64,000 nucleotides of DNA. It comes from Billgrantia desiderata. GTDB taxonomy: Bacteria; Pseudomonadota; Gammaproteobacteria; Pseudomonadales; Halomonadaceae. Of this stretch, positions 28,648 to 38,586 are shown piece after piece; the stretch's first letter is position 1, and the number at the start of each line of letters is the position of its first letter. The DNA lies in NCBI GenBank assembly GCA_011742915.1, contig JAAQTN010000012.1, positions 50,144 through 114,143 on the forward strand, given 5' to 3'. A program made the position numbers and the translations under genes. The notes beneath the pieces were generated by a model, which saw only the letters and a program-made list of their open reading frames with translations, was not told the DNA's origin and searched no databases.

Positions 28648-29160
28648 ATGTCCTCGCCCACCCTGCCTAACGTCGGCAAGTCCCGCTTTCCGGGGCTCCG
28701 CCTGCTGATCCTGGCCACGCTGCTCACGCTTTGCGTGGCGCTGTGGTATCTGGCTGCGCACCTGCTGCGTGGCGGCGCCGACGTCGACTGGCATCTCGCC
28801 ACGCTGCCCTGCGAGCTTCAGCGCGGTGAGTGCAGTGCCACCCTGGGCGAGGGGCGCAGGCTGACCCTCGATGTCGACGCGCCCGGGAGCATTCGGGCGC
28901 TGGAGCTGCTGCCGCTGAAAGTCCAGGTGGATGGCATCGAAGCGCAGTCGGTCAGAGTCGACTTCGTTGGCAGCGACATGGATATGGGCTTGCATCGTTT
29001 CCCCCTGAGCAAGCAGGATAGAGGACATTTCGAAGGTGTCGGCCAGGTGCCGATCTGTACCGAATCGGTCATGCGCTGGCAGGCTCAGGTGGTGGTGGAG
29101 ACGCCTGAGGGTCGGCTGGGGAGTCGATTCGATTTCACCGTGGAGCGGAGTTTGCCATGA
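28648..29160 (+). CDS. Membrane-anchored protein of unknown function, upstream of SCO
   Basis: 170 residues: one N-terminal membrane helix (about 20-42, LLILATLLTLCVALWYLAAH), then a periplasmic beta-rich domain with cysteines in LPCELQRGEC and PICTES. I do not recognise a Pfam family. It overlaps the SCO copper-chaperone gene by 4 bp (ATGA), so the two are translationally coupled. A role in copper delivery or cytochrome oxidase assembly is therefore plausible but rests on context only. No strong ribosome site precedes the ATG. Confidence 0.75.
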   Translation: MSSPTLPNVGKSRFPGLRLLILATLLTLCVALWYLAAHLLRGGADVDWHLATLPCELQRGECSATLGEGRRLTLDVDAPGSIRALELLPLKVQVDGIEAQSVRVDFVGSDMDMGLHRFPLSKQDRGHFEGVGQVPICTESVMRWQAQVVVETPEGRLGSRFDFTVERSLP

Positions 29161-29750
29161 AACGGCAACGTATGTGGATGGCGCTGGGGGCGCTGATCGT
29201 CGTGGTGGGCCTGGGGGGGCTGTTCGGTTACCAGCAGTTCCAGGACGACGACGACGGCAGTCCGCGGGGCGGCCCGGTGGAGCTGCCTTCTACCCAGGGC
29301 GACTTCTCGCTGACCCAGCTCGAGGACGACCAGCTGGCGGTGCTGTTCTTCGGTTACACCTACTGTCCCGACGTGTGTCCGATGAGCATGGCGGTGATGC
29401 GCCAGGTGATGCAGGGGCTGGATGACGAGCAGCGGCGCCGGGTGGTGCCGGTGCTGATCTCGGTGGATCCCGAGCGCGACACCATCGAGCGGCTCACCGA
29501 ATACGTCGGCTACTTCGGCGACGACTTCATCGGCGCCACCGGCAGCCAGGAGCAGCTCGAGGAGCTGGCCGCACGCTATGGCGTGGTCTGGCGTCGGGTG
29601 GAAACGCCCGAGTCGGCGATGGAGTACACCGTCGACCACAGCTCTTCGCTCTATCTGGTCGATCGCGAGGGCACCATCCGTCAGCGCGTTCTCTACTCGC
29701 CGGCGCCGCATGCCCTGCGCTCGGCGCTGGAGCAGGAGCTCGGCGGCTGA
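29157..29750 (+). CDS. SCO1/SenC family copper-binding protein
   Basis: 197-residue thioredoxin-fold protein anchored by an N-terminal helix (about 5-24) with its domain in the periplasm. The copper-binding cysteines lie in TYCPDVCPMSM (CxxxC), and the distal histidine is probably that of YTVDHSSSLYLV. SCO proteins insert or reduce copper in the CuA centre of cytochrome c oxidase, or act as thiol reductases. The start is set by GGAG ten bases upstream and by the ATGA overlap. No oxidase genes are adjacent. Confidence 0.92.
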   Translation: MKRQRMWMALGALIVVVGLGGLFGYQQFQDDDDGSPRGGPVELPSTQGDFSLTQLEDDQLAVLFFGYTYCPDVCPMSMAVMRQVMQGLDDEQRRRVVPVLISVDPERDTIERLTEYVGYFGDDFIGATGSQEQLEELAARYGVVWRRVETPESAMEYTVDHSSSLYLVDREGTIRQRVLYSPAPHALRSALEQELGG

Positions 29751-29798
29751 GACCGCCGAGCGTCTACTTCTCTCCAGAGCCCTGTCTTCAGGGCTCTG

Positions 29799-30830
29799 TC
29801 ATTCAGGGCTCTGTCCGAGCCGCTCGAGCATGCTCATCAGCGCCTTGACCTGTACGCCTTCCCGGGTGTCGTGCAGCGGGTCGAGCTGCCAGGTGCTTTC
29901 GGTGAAGCCCCACCAGTCCCAGCAGCCCTGGGGGTTGGCCAGGCTGGTGGTGGCCTGAGGGTAGAGCACGACGCGCTGGTTGGCCTCGGCCCACTCGTTG
30001 AGTCCGCTGTGCTCCACGAAGGCACGGTCGATCTGCTCCTCGGTCATGCCGCAGCCGTGCAGGGCAATCGTCAACTCGCAGCCGCCCGATTCGCAGCCTT
30101 CAGGAATCAGCACGTAGCCGGCCTTGCCCAGGCCGCGAGCGGCGAACGGTGCCTGATCGAAGCGCAGTAGCTCACTGGCGGTGCCCTGCTGGGGGGGCGT
30201 CAGTGTGCCGTGCAGCCAGCCCAGCGCCTCGCCGGCAATGTCGAGATCGCAGGCCAGCATATGGGTTCCACCGCCGAGTCGACACTGCGCCAGCTGGCTC
30301 GGTGGGACCTGCTCGTCGGCCTGGACGGGCCAGCCATGACCGACACCGGGTGAGCGCACGACCCTGAGTTGCTCGTCGGGGCTGGCCAACCAGCCGGCGA
30401 GCTGCTCTGCCAACGCCTCGCCCAGAGAGGGATTCACCACGCCGTCCTCTTCACCGTGCCAGACGAAGGCCCGCAGCTCGGCCAGGGCTTCCGCCTCTCC
30501 CACCAGGCCGCGGGCCTGATAGTCCCGCAGGCGCGCGTCCAGTACGCTGAGGTCGGGCGGTCCGCGACGCGTGGCCATGCACTGGCCCAGCGCCTGGCCG
30601 AGGCCGCCCTGAGCGCAGCTCCAGGGGCCGGCCGCCAGTACGGCCAGGCCGGCGAAGCGCTCCGGCCAGGCAACGGCCAGTTGGGTGGCCATGTAGCCAC
30701 CCGAGGAGACGCCGATCACGCTGATTCCCTCAGGCTCGATGCCGAGCCGGGGCAGTTCCGGCAGGCGCTCGGCGGCCTGTGCACCGGTCGCCAGCAGCAG
30801 GCCGACGACCAGGAGTGACGAGGCTCTCAT
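29799..30830 (-). CDS. Secreted PHA/PHB-depolymerase-like esterase
   Basis: 343-residue exported esterase. A signal peptide (about 1-19, cleavage after AQA) precedes an alpha/beta hydrolase domain with the lipase box IGVSSGGYMA (Ser about residue 43). GLAVLAAGPWSCA and the C-terminal SGLNEWAEANQRVVLYPQAT are typical of the extracellular type-2 short-chain PHA depolymerases, which look like feruloyl-esterase/PHB-depolymerase hybrids. Six or more cysteines suggest disulfides. It follows fkpA by 9 bp, so a periplasmic foldase is cotranscribed with a secreted enzyme. Polymer hydrolysis itself is unproven; smaller esters are possible. Confidence 0.8.
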   Translation of the reverse strand: MRASSLLVVGLLLATGAQAAERLPELPRLGIEPEGISVIGVSSGGYMATQLAVAWPERFAGLAVLAAGPWSCAQGGLGQALGQCMATRRGPPDLSVLDARLRDYQARGLVGEAEALAELRAFVWHGEEDGVVNPSLGEALAEQLAGWLASPDEQLRVVRSPGVGHGWPVQADEQVPPSQLAQCRLGGGTHMLACDLDIAGEALGWLHGTLTPPQQGTASELLRFDQAPFAARGLGKAGYVLIPEGCESGGCELTIALHGCGMTEEQIDRAFVEHSGLNEWAEANQRVVLYPQATTSLANPQGCWDWWGFTESTWQLDPLHDTREGVQVKALMSMLERLGQSPE

Positions 30831-30839
30831 GGCGTCGCG

Positions 30840-31523
30840 TCACTCCATGACGTCGAGCAGCTCGACGCGGAAGATCAGCGTCTCGTTGGGGCCGATGGGG
30901 CCCTGGCCCTGGGCGCCGTAGCCCAGCTCCGGGGGAATGAACAGCATCCAGGTATCGCCCACGCTCATCAGCTGCAGGGCCTCCTGCCAGCCCTCGATCA
31001 CCTGATCGACGCGGAAGCTGAGTGGCTGGCCGCGCTCCAGGGAGCTGTCGAATACCGTGCCGTCGACCAGGGTGCCTTCGTAGTGCACTTCCACATGGGA
31101 ACTCGGCCCCGGGCTTTCGCCATCGCCGCTCTCCAGCACCTCGTACTGTAGGCCCGAGTCGGTCGTCGTGACCTCCTCGCGCTCGCCGTTCTCGGCCAGA
31201 AAGGCCTGGCCTTCGGCGAGATTGAGTTCGGCCAGCTGCTCGGCCTCCGCCTGGCGGGCCGCCAGCGCGTCCTGCTGGAACTGGCTCAGGGTCTCGGCCA
31301 TCTCCTCGGCGCTCATGGCCGGGTCGTTACCCTCGATGATGTCGCGGATGGCAGCGCTGAAGGCGTCGACATCGAGCTCGGGATACTCCTGGGCGATGCT
31401 CTGGCCGTAGGCGATGCCGAGGCTGTAGCTGAGACGCTCATCCTCTGTCTCCGGCGCAGCCAGGGCGAAAGGCGCCGCGGCCACCAGGGCAGCCAGGGAG
31501 GCGGAAGTCAGCAGTGTCTTCAT
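30840..31523 (-). CDS. fkpA: FKBP-type peptidyl-prolyl isomerase (FkpA/Mip family)
   Basis: 227-residue periplasmic foldase. Order: signal peptide (about 1-22), N-terminal dimerisation helices (about 27-115, rich in Glu/Ala/Gln), then the FKBP domain with VEVHYEGTLVDGTVFDSS and LFIPPELGYG. It isomerises X-Pro bonds and acts as a chaperone. AGGACTCTGC lies before the ATG. The esterase gene follows 9 bp downstream. Mip homologues of pathogens share this layout; nothing here points to virulence. Confidence 0.93.
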   Translation of the reverse strand: MKTLLTSASLAALVAAAPFALAAPETEDERLSYSLGIAYGQSIAQEYPELDVDAFSAAIRDIIEGNDPAMSAEEMAETLSQFQQDALAARQAEAEQLAELNLAEGQAFLAENGEREEVTTTDSGLQYEVLESGDGESPGPSSHVEVHYEGTLVDGTVFDSSLERGQPLSFRVDQVIEGWQEALQLMSVGDTWMLFIPPELGYGAQGQGPIGPNETLIFRVELLDVME

Positions 31524-31634
31524 GCAGAGTCCTGTCGATTGGTCTTGGGGCGATTTGTACGGCGCTCCCGGGGGAGCGGTCGGCTCGATACCAGTACTCG
31601 GACTCTATCAGGGCAGGGCCGGTTCCGCACATGC

Positions 31635-31662
31635 ATGGTGCATGACGAATGGTGCATGACGA
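31635..31662. repeat. 14-bp perfect tandem duplication
   Basis: ATGGTGCATGACGA occurs twice in direct succession (31635-31648, 31649-31662) in the gap between teaD and fkpA. It is probably a replication-slippage duplication. It lies just before the end of teaD on the downstream side. Confidence 0.85.
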
Positions 31663-31676
31663 ACCCGGCCTGCCGC

Positions 31677-32120
31677 TCACACCACCAGTGTGGGGCAGTG
31701 GGCGGCTCCCGCCACCCGCTGCGCCACGCTGCCCAGTAGCAGGCTCTTCTCGCCGTTGGTGCCCTGGGCGCCCACCACGATCAGGTCGCACTCACGCTTG
31801 CGCGCGAAGCGCACGATGGTGCGCGAAGGCTGGCCGCCCTTGACGAAGGCACGCAGCTTGTCGGGGTCGGCCCCCAGCCCCGCCGCCTCGCTCTTGGCCT
31901 GTACGGCGATTTCGGTGGCGTACTCCTTGAGCGCATCGTCGGGGATGTCGAGCCTTGCCGGGCGCACCATGGAGAGCGAGGCCTCCAGCAGGCTGTGGTG
32001 CTTGAACACGCACAGCACGTAGAGCTCGGCGCCGGTCAGCAGGTGCAGGCCCACGGCCTTCTGCAGCGCCTTCAGGGCGCCCTTCGAGCCGTCCACCGGT
32101 ACCAGTATGCGATTGAACAT
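31677..32120 (-). CDS. teaD: TeaD, universal stress protein regulator of ectoine transport
   Basis: 147-residue UspA-family protein. The ATP-binding pattern G-x2-G-x9-G-S is exact in [15 protein letters not shown] (about residues 117-131), and the N-terminal ILVPVDGS is typical. In H. elongata TeaD binds ATP and down-regulates the TeaABC transporter; position and order here are the same (teaA-B-C-D). AGGAGACGCTGAG precedes the ATG, 26 bp after teaC. A GCTCCC/GGGAGC hairpin (31566-31580 region) downstream may weakly terminate the operon. Confidence 0.92.
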   Translation of the reverse strand: MFNRILVPVDGSKGALKALQKAVGLHLLTGAELYVLCVFKHHSLLEASLSMVRPARLDIPDDALKEYATEIAVQAKSEAAGLGADPDKLRAFVKGGQPSRTIVRFARKRECDLIVVGAQGTNGEKSLLLGSVAQRVAGAAHCPTLVV

Positions 32121-32146
32121 CTCAGCGTCTCCTCAGCATCGGGCCG

Positions 32147-33430
32147 CTAGCGGAAGGCCATGTCGCGCAGGAACAGGGCGATCTGCGGGAACATGATGAT
32201 CAGCGCTGCCGACAGGATCAGCATGAAGACGAAGGGCGGCGTGCCGCGTATCACCTCCCAGTAGGGGCGCTTGAAGATGGCAATGGCGGTGAAGATGTCG
32301 CAGCCGAAGGGTGGCGTTGCCGAGCCTATCGCCACCTGCAGGGTGATCAACACGCCCACCAGCACCGGGTCGAGACCGGAGGCGGCGATGGCCGGGGCGA
32401 AGATCGGCGTCAGCACCAGGATCACCACGATCGGATCGACGAACATGCAGGCGATGAAGAAGGCCACGCAGATGGCGATCAGCACGCCGACCGGCCCCGC
32501 CTCGTTGATGCCGAACGCCTCGAGCAGGGTCTGGGGGATCTGGGCGAAGGAGATGATCCAGGAAAAGCCGTTGCCCACCGCCACCAGGATGAACACCACC
32601 GCGGTGATCAACCCGGTGGATTTGGCGATGGCGTACATGTCCGGCAGCTTCAACGAGCGGAAAATCACGAACTCGAGCAGCACGGCATACAGCACGCAGG
32701 CCGCGGCCGCCTCGGTGGGGCTGAAGATGCCGCCGTAGATACCGCCCACGATCAGCACCGGGAAGCCCAACGGCCATAGCGCCTTCTGCACCGCGGTGAG
32801 GCGCTCGCGCCAGGTGGACTTGGGCTCGGTGGGTACGTCCTTGATGATGGCGTAGGCCACGCAGTAGAGCGAGAACATCAGCAGGATCAGCAGACCGGGA
32901 CCGATACCGGCGATGAACAGCTCGCCGATGGAGGTGCCCGAGATGACGCCGTAGATGATCATGCCGATGCTCGGCGGGATCAGAAAGGCAATGTCGCTGG
33001 AGTTGATGATCAGCGCCAGGGTGAAGGGGTCCTTGTAGCCGGCCTTGAGCATGCGCGGGCGCAGCGGCGACCCCACCGCCACCACGGTGGCCTGGGTCGA
33101 ACCCGAGACCGCGCCGAACAGGGTGCAGGAGGCAGCGGTGCTGACGGCAAGGCCGCCCTTGATGTGGCCGACGAAGCTCATGACCATGTCGATCAGGCGG
33201 TGAGCCGACTGGCCGCGGGTCATGATGTCGGCGGCGAGGATAAACATCGGCACGGCGATCAGCGCCGTGGGCCGGATGCCGCCCATCATCTGCTGGATGA
33301 GGGTTTCCATCTGACCCATGCCGCCGAAGGTCATGTAGAAACCGACGAAGGCCGCCGTGGCCAGGGGAATCATCATCGGAAACCCCAGCAGCAGCAGCAC
33401 GATCATGATGGAGAGAATGATGGCTGTCAT
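32147..33430 (-). CDS. teaC: Ectoine TRAP transporter large permease TeaC
   Basis: 427-residue DctM-type permease with twelve or more helices that carries out Na+-coupled transport. The family pattern is seen: PMFILAADIMTRG, SGSTQATVVAVGS, then SSDIAFLIPPSIGMIIYG and IATPPFGC-like IGSATPPFGCDIF near the C-terminus. The start MTAIILSIM has AAGGAACAATAACC before it; a longer frame upstream overlaps teaB and lacks support. It lies 25 bp after teaB. It imports ectoine and hydroxyectoine with TeaA and TeaB. Confidence 0.94.
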   Translation of the reverse strand: MTAIILSIMIVLLLLGFPMMIPLATAAFVGFYMTFGGMGQMETLIQQMMGGIRPTALIAVPMFILAADIMTRGQSAHRLIDMVMSFVGHIKGGLAVSTAASCTLFGAVSGSTQATVVAVGSPLRPRMLKAGYKDPFTLALIINSSDIAFLIPPSIGMIIYGVISGTSIGELFIAGIGPGLLILLMFSLYCVAYAIIKDVPTEPKSTWRERLTAVQKALWPLGFPVLIVGGIYGGIFSPTEAAAACVLYAVLLEFVIFRSLKLPDMYAIAKSTGLITAVVFILVAVGNGFSWIISFAQIPQTLLEAFGINEAGPVGVLIAICVAFFIACMFVDPIVVILVLTPIFAPAIAASGLDPVLVGVLITLQVAIGSATPPFGCDIFTAIAIFKRPYWEVIRGTPPFVFMLILSAALIIMFPQIALFLRDMAFR

Positions 33431-33455
33431 GGTTATTGTTCCTTGTCGCCCTGCG

Positions 33456-34034
33456 TCAGACTTCCGTCTCGGTATCCTTGTAGCCGTCGACCACATGAGT
33501 CGACAGATAGACATCGTGTGAAGTGAGGTTCTTGAACGCGGTGAGCAGGTACTGGATGCCGGTGATAGTGAAGCCGATGGGTACCCAGAGATAGATCGTC
33601 CACACCGGAATGCTCAGCGAGGGCAGTACCCGGCCGCGTCCGTAGAGGGTCTGGATGTAACCGATGGAGAAGTAGCAGAGCACGAACATCACCAGCGCGG
33701 TGAACAGGCAGATGAAGATCATCAGGGCGCGCCGGCCCCCGGTGGGGAGAATGTCGTAGAACGCGGACATACGGATGTGGCGGCCGTGGCGCGCCGCATA
33801 GCCGATGCCGGCGAAGGTGATCATGACGATCAGGATGCGATTGACCTCCTCGGCGAAGTGCAGGCTCTCGCCGAAGGCAAAACGGCTGATGACGTTGGCA
33901 ACGGTATTGATCGCCATCAGGATCACCCCCACGGCGAGGATGACGGCCTCGGCGCGGCTGATCCAGGTATCGACGACGCCGAGGGGGCCGGGGAGCGTGG
34001 AACGGTAGTTCTTTTCGGACTCTTCTTCTGTCAT
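33456..34034 (-). CDS. teaB: Ectoine TRAP transporter small permease TeaB
   Basis: 192-residue DctQ-type subunit with four membrane helices (about 27-50, 62-84, 103-125, 146-168). The DctQ signature FAEEVNRILIVMITFAGIGYAARHGRHIRM is present (shown in part: ARHGRHIRMSAF). It has a slightly longer acidic N-terminus (MTEEESEKN) than generic DctQ. The gap before it, after teaA, is 182 bp and holds three hairpins. Identity as TeaB comes from the neighbouring TeaA. Confidence 0.93.
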   Translation of the reverse strand: MTEEESEKNYRSTLPGPLGVVDTWISRAEAVILAVGVILMAINTVANVISRFAFGESLHFAEEVNRILIVMITFAGIGYAARHGRHIRMSAFYDILPTGGRRALMIFICLFTALVMFVLCYFSIGYIQTLYGRGRVLPSLSIPVWTIYLWVPIGFTITGIQYLLTAFKNLTSHDVYLSTHVVDGYKDTETEV

Positions 34035-34099
34035 GCGACCGGTCTCCTGAAGGCTGTCCTGCGAGGTTCGAAGCGTCAGCCTTTAAGGTAAGTAACGTA

Positions 34100-34185
34100 A
34101 GCCGGCAGGAACAGGCCGGCTGCAACGCTGTTTGGCCGGGTGGCGCTGGCCCGGAAACACGAAGGGGCAGCCGACCGGCTACCCC
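34100..34185 (-). promoter_or_regulatory. Three hairpins in the teaA-teaB gap
   Basis: Stems at 34100-34121 (AGCCGGC/GCCGGCT), 34136-34154 (CCGGG/CCCGG) and 34164-34185 (GGGG-AGCC/GGCT-CCCC) follow each other between teaA and teaB. None has a good T-run. They probably stabilise the teaA message or partly stop transcription, giving more binding protein than permease. Confidence 0.55.
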
Positions 34186-34216
34186 CTCGATGCTTGCACG
34201 TCGAATCGCTCGCGGC

Positions 34217-35236
34217 TTACTCGTCGCCGGTGACGGCTTCGAGGTCTGCCTTGAACTGCTCGAGGAGTTCGCGGCCGCGGTCGCCGGTCATCTCGATGAA
34301 GCGTTCCTCGACCCGCGGGGCACGCTCACGGAAGGCCTCGATTTCGTCCTCGTCGAGACGGGTCACGGTGACCTCGTCGGAGGCTTCCTGGATCTTCTCC
34401 AGCGACTCGTCGGCCAGGCCGGAGATGTGCTCCATGGTGTGCTCGTAGGCGGCCTCGGCGGCATCACGCACCAGCTGCTGCTCCTCCTCGGAGAGGCCGT
34501 CGAAGAAGTCCTGGTTGGCCATCATCGCGGTGGTGAACCAGCCGTGGCCGGTGAAGACCAGGTGCGGGGAAACCTCGTAGAGGCCGCCGGACTCGATCCA
34601 GAAGATCGGGTTCTCCTGACCCTGGATGATGCCGGTCTGCAGGCCGCCGTAGACCTCACCCCAGGGCAGCGGGGTCGGCGTGGCACCGAAGGCACGATAG
34701 GTCTCGGAGAGCAGCGGGTTGGTCATGGTACGGATGTTCTTGCCGCGCAGATCCTCCGGGCGGCGGATCGGCTCGTCCACGGTGATGACCATCTCGCCTT
34801 CGGGGTACATCTTGAGCAGCTCGAGGCCCTGTTCGGCATAGAGCTCCGGGAACATCTCGTTGATCGCCACGCTCTCGTCGAAGAACCGCAGAACGGTCTC
34901 TTCGTCGGTGGGCAGCAGATAGGGGATGAAGAAGATCTGGGCTTCGGGAATCAGAGCGCCGGTGAAGCCGGGCGACTGGTTGACGAACTGCAGGATGCCG
35001 GCCTGGGTCTGCTCCATGATATCGTCGGATTCACCCAGCTCGCCGAAGCGATAAATCTGGACGGTATTATCGGAGTTTTCCTCGATGTACTCCTTGAAGG
35101 CGACGGCGAACACGTCCTGAACGTCACCTTCGAATTCCTCATGCGCATAGCGCCAGTTGGCGGAATGGGCGGCAGCCGACATGCCGAACAGCAGTGCGCC
35201 GATACTGGCAGTGGTCAACAGCTTGGTTGCCTTCAT
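34217..35236 (-). CDS. teaA: Ectoine/hydroxyectoine-binding protein TeaA
   Basis: 339-residue periplasmic DctP-type binding protein. The signal peptide (about 1-24) precedes NWRYAHEEFEGDVQDVF. The whole sequence is very like H. elongata TeaA as I recall it, including RFGELGESDDIMEQTQ, QFVNQSPGFTG, TPTPLPWGEVYGGLQTG and ENPIFWIESGGLYEVSP. Aromatic residues of the ectoine pocket (Phe in PGFTG, Trp in PLPWGE, and FWIES) are kept. AAGGAGAACATAATA precedes ATG 35236. A TTGACC -35-like element (about 35346-35351) with a poor -10 fits an osmoregulated promoter. The protein supplies the main compatible solute and recovers leaked ectoine. Confidence 0.95.
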   Translation of the reverse strand: MKATKLLTTASIGALLFGMSAAAHSANWRYAHEEFEGDVQDVFAVAFKEYIEENSDNTVQIYRFGELGESDDIMEQTQAGILQFVNQSPGFTGALIPEAQIFFIPYLLPTDEETVLRFFDESVAINEMFPELYAEQGLELLKMYPEGEMVITVDEPIRRPEDLRGKNIRTMTNPLLSETYRAFGATPTPLPWGEVYGGLQTGIIQGQENPIFWIESGGLYEVSPHLVFTGHGWFTTAMMANQDFFDGLSEEEQQLVRDAAEAAYEHTMEHISGLADESLEKIQEASDEVTVTRLDEDEIEAFRERAPRVEERFIEMTGDRGRELLEQFKADLEAVTGDE

Positions 35237-35337
35237 TATTATGTTCTCCTTGCAGGTTTGGCCCGTGAAATAAGAGGCATCGACAGGCATTGGTAGCCAC
35301 AAAACGCTACACATGTTTTTTCAGGCTAGCGTGCCGC

Positions 35338-35862
35338 CTACAGAGGGTCAAGCTGGCATTCGAGGGTTTGAACCGCCAAAAGTTGCTCTTTTTTCTGTAA
35401 TTTCCAGCGACTTGCAAGGGAATTTTCGAGGTTGGGAATGGGGCTGGATAACGCCTCCAGTGGCATCGTTCGCAGGGCCAGATGCTGCAGTCGCAGCAAC
35501 GTTTCGCGTTCGGCCGCCAGTTCGGCCTGCTGAATGCGGCGGCGCACCTCGGCGGTGCCGGGATCGTGGGCGGCCTGGGCCTTCAACCGTCGACGCAGCG
35601 TCCGCAACGGCACCGTCACTTCCTCCTGCCAGCGGTGAATCGCTGCCAGTTCGGCGGGCGCCTCGGCAGGCGTCAAGCCGTGACGATGCAGCCAGCAGCG
35701 CCACAGCAGCTCGCAGACATCGACACCGGCGTCGTCCTGCAGCAGCAGGCAGGCCGACTCCACCCCGGGGCGAGCATAGAAGGAGAGGGCGAAATCCCAC
35801 AGCGGGTCGGCGGCAAGCCCGGCCCGCAGAGATGCCATGGTTGCGGTAGAATCGTCGCTCAT
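35338..35862 (-). CDS. TIGR02444 family protein (DUF2390)
   Basis: 174-residue cytoplasmic protein of the TIGR02444 family, seen only in gammaproteobacteria and of unknown function. It starts near LWDFALSFYARPGVESACLLLQD, the family's hallmark, then CELLWRCWLHRHG and a Gln/Arg-rich helical C-terminal half. The gene is divergent from the ABC-F ATPase (78 bp), an arrangement common in Pseudomonas. It converges with nothing; teaA follows on the same strand after 101 bp. Confidence 0.85.
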   Translation of the reverse strand: MSDDSTATMASLRAGLAADPLWDFALSFYARPGVESACLLLQDDAGVDVCELLWRCWLHRHGLTPAEAPAELAAIHRWQEEVTVPLRTLRRRLKAQAAHDPGTAEVRRRIQQAELAAERETLLRLQHLALRTMPLEALSSPIPNLENSLASRWKLQKKEQLLAVQTLECQLDPL

Positions 35863-35940
35863 GATCTAGAAGTCGCCGCCGTGGTCTCGCGAGCGAACAC
35901 CCGGCCGCGACCGTACCCTGTATCGCCAGTTGGAGCCTGC

Positions 35941-37893
<1,953 letters not shown>

Positions 37894-37945
37894 CATGCCC
37901 GGAACAACGACATCACGATGCTGATGGTAGCTTACGCTAGCGGCG

Positions 37946-38040
37946 CCGGGGACAGGTCGAAGAGGAGGTCATTTGCCATGGATGGCAAATGTAGCGCCCA
38001 GGGATGGGTTCACAGCGCCTCCTCGCAGGCCTGTCCCCGG
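37946..38040. repeat. 95-bp nested inverted repeat between abcF and dtd
   Basis: Outer arms CCGGGGACAGG and CCTGTCCCCGG (37946-37956, 38030-38040) are a perfect 11-bp match. Inner pairs are GAGGAGG/CCTCCTC (37962-37968, 38018-38024) and an off-centre CATTTGCCAT/ATGGCAAATG (37970-37979, 37982-37991). It separates convergent genes and may act as a transcription stop. Its nested layout suggests a dispersed element. Confidence 0.8.
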
Positions 38041-38073
38041 ATCAGCCGCGGAATGCGGCCAGCAATGGTGCCT

Positions 38074-38511
38074 TCAACTCTCCAGCAGAAACGTCACCGG
38101 CCCGTCGTTGATCAGCTCGACCTGCATGTTGGCGGCGAATTCGCCGCTCTCGACCCGGGGCCAGGCCGCCCGGGCGCGGTCGAGCAGGTAGTGGAACAGC
38201 CGCTCGCCGTCGGCCGGCGGCGCGGCGCTGGAGAAGCTCGGGCGCAGCCCCTTGCGGGTATCGGCGGCCAGGGTGAACTGAGAGACCAGCAGCAACCCGC
38301 CTTCGACCTGCTGCAGGTCGAGGTTCATCTTGCCCGCCTCGTCGCTGAACACCCGGTAGTGCAGCAGCTTGTGCAGCAGGCGCTCGGCGGCGGTCTCGTC
38401 GTCGCCCTTCTCCACCCCCACCAGGGCCAGCAGGCCGTGATCGATGGCCCCCACCGTTCGCTCGTCCACCGTCACGCTGGCGCGTCGCACACGCTGTATC
38501 AAGGCTTTCAT
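38074..38511 (-). CDS. dtd: D-aminoacyl-tRNA deacylase
   Basis: 145-residue cytoplasmic enzyme hydrolysing D-Tyr and other D-aminoacyl-tRNAs. Catalytic and chirality motifs are present: [11 protein letters not shown] (SQxTL, about residues 75-85) and [15 protein letters not shown] (NxGPxT) at the C-terminus. [16 protein letters not shown] is the family start; an upstream in-frame ATG is not supported. AAGGGGATATCGGCGC lies before the ATG. It lies 75 bp before the USP gene's end on the same strand. Confidence 0.95.
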   Translation of the reverse strand: MKALIQRVRRASVTVDERTVGAIDHGLLALVGVEKGDDETAAERLLHKLLHYRVFSDEAGKMNLDLQQVEGGLLLVSQFTLAADTRKGLRPSFSSAAPPADGERLFHYLLDRARAAWPRVESGEFAANMQVELINDGPVTFLLES

Positions 38512-38586
38512 GCGCCGATATCCCCTTTCTGAGCATGAGTTTGCCGAAAGGGTATCACGCAACTTCAGCTTGGTGCGGAGAGGGTG

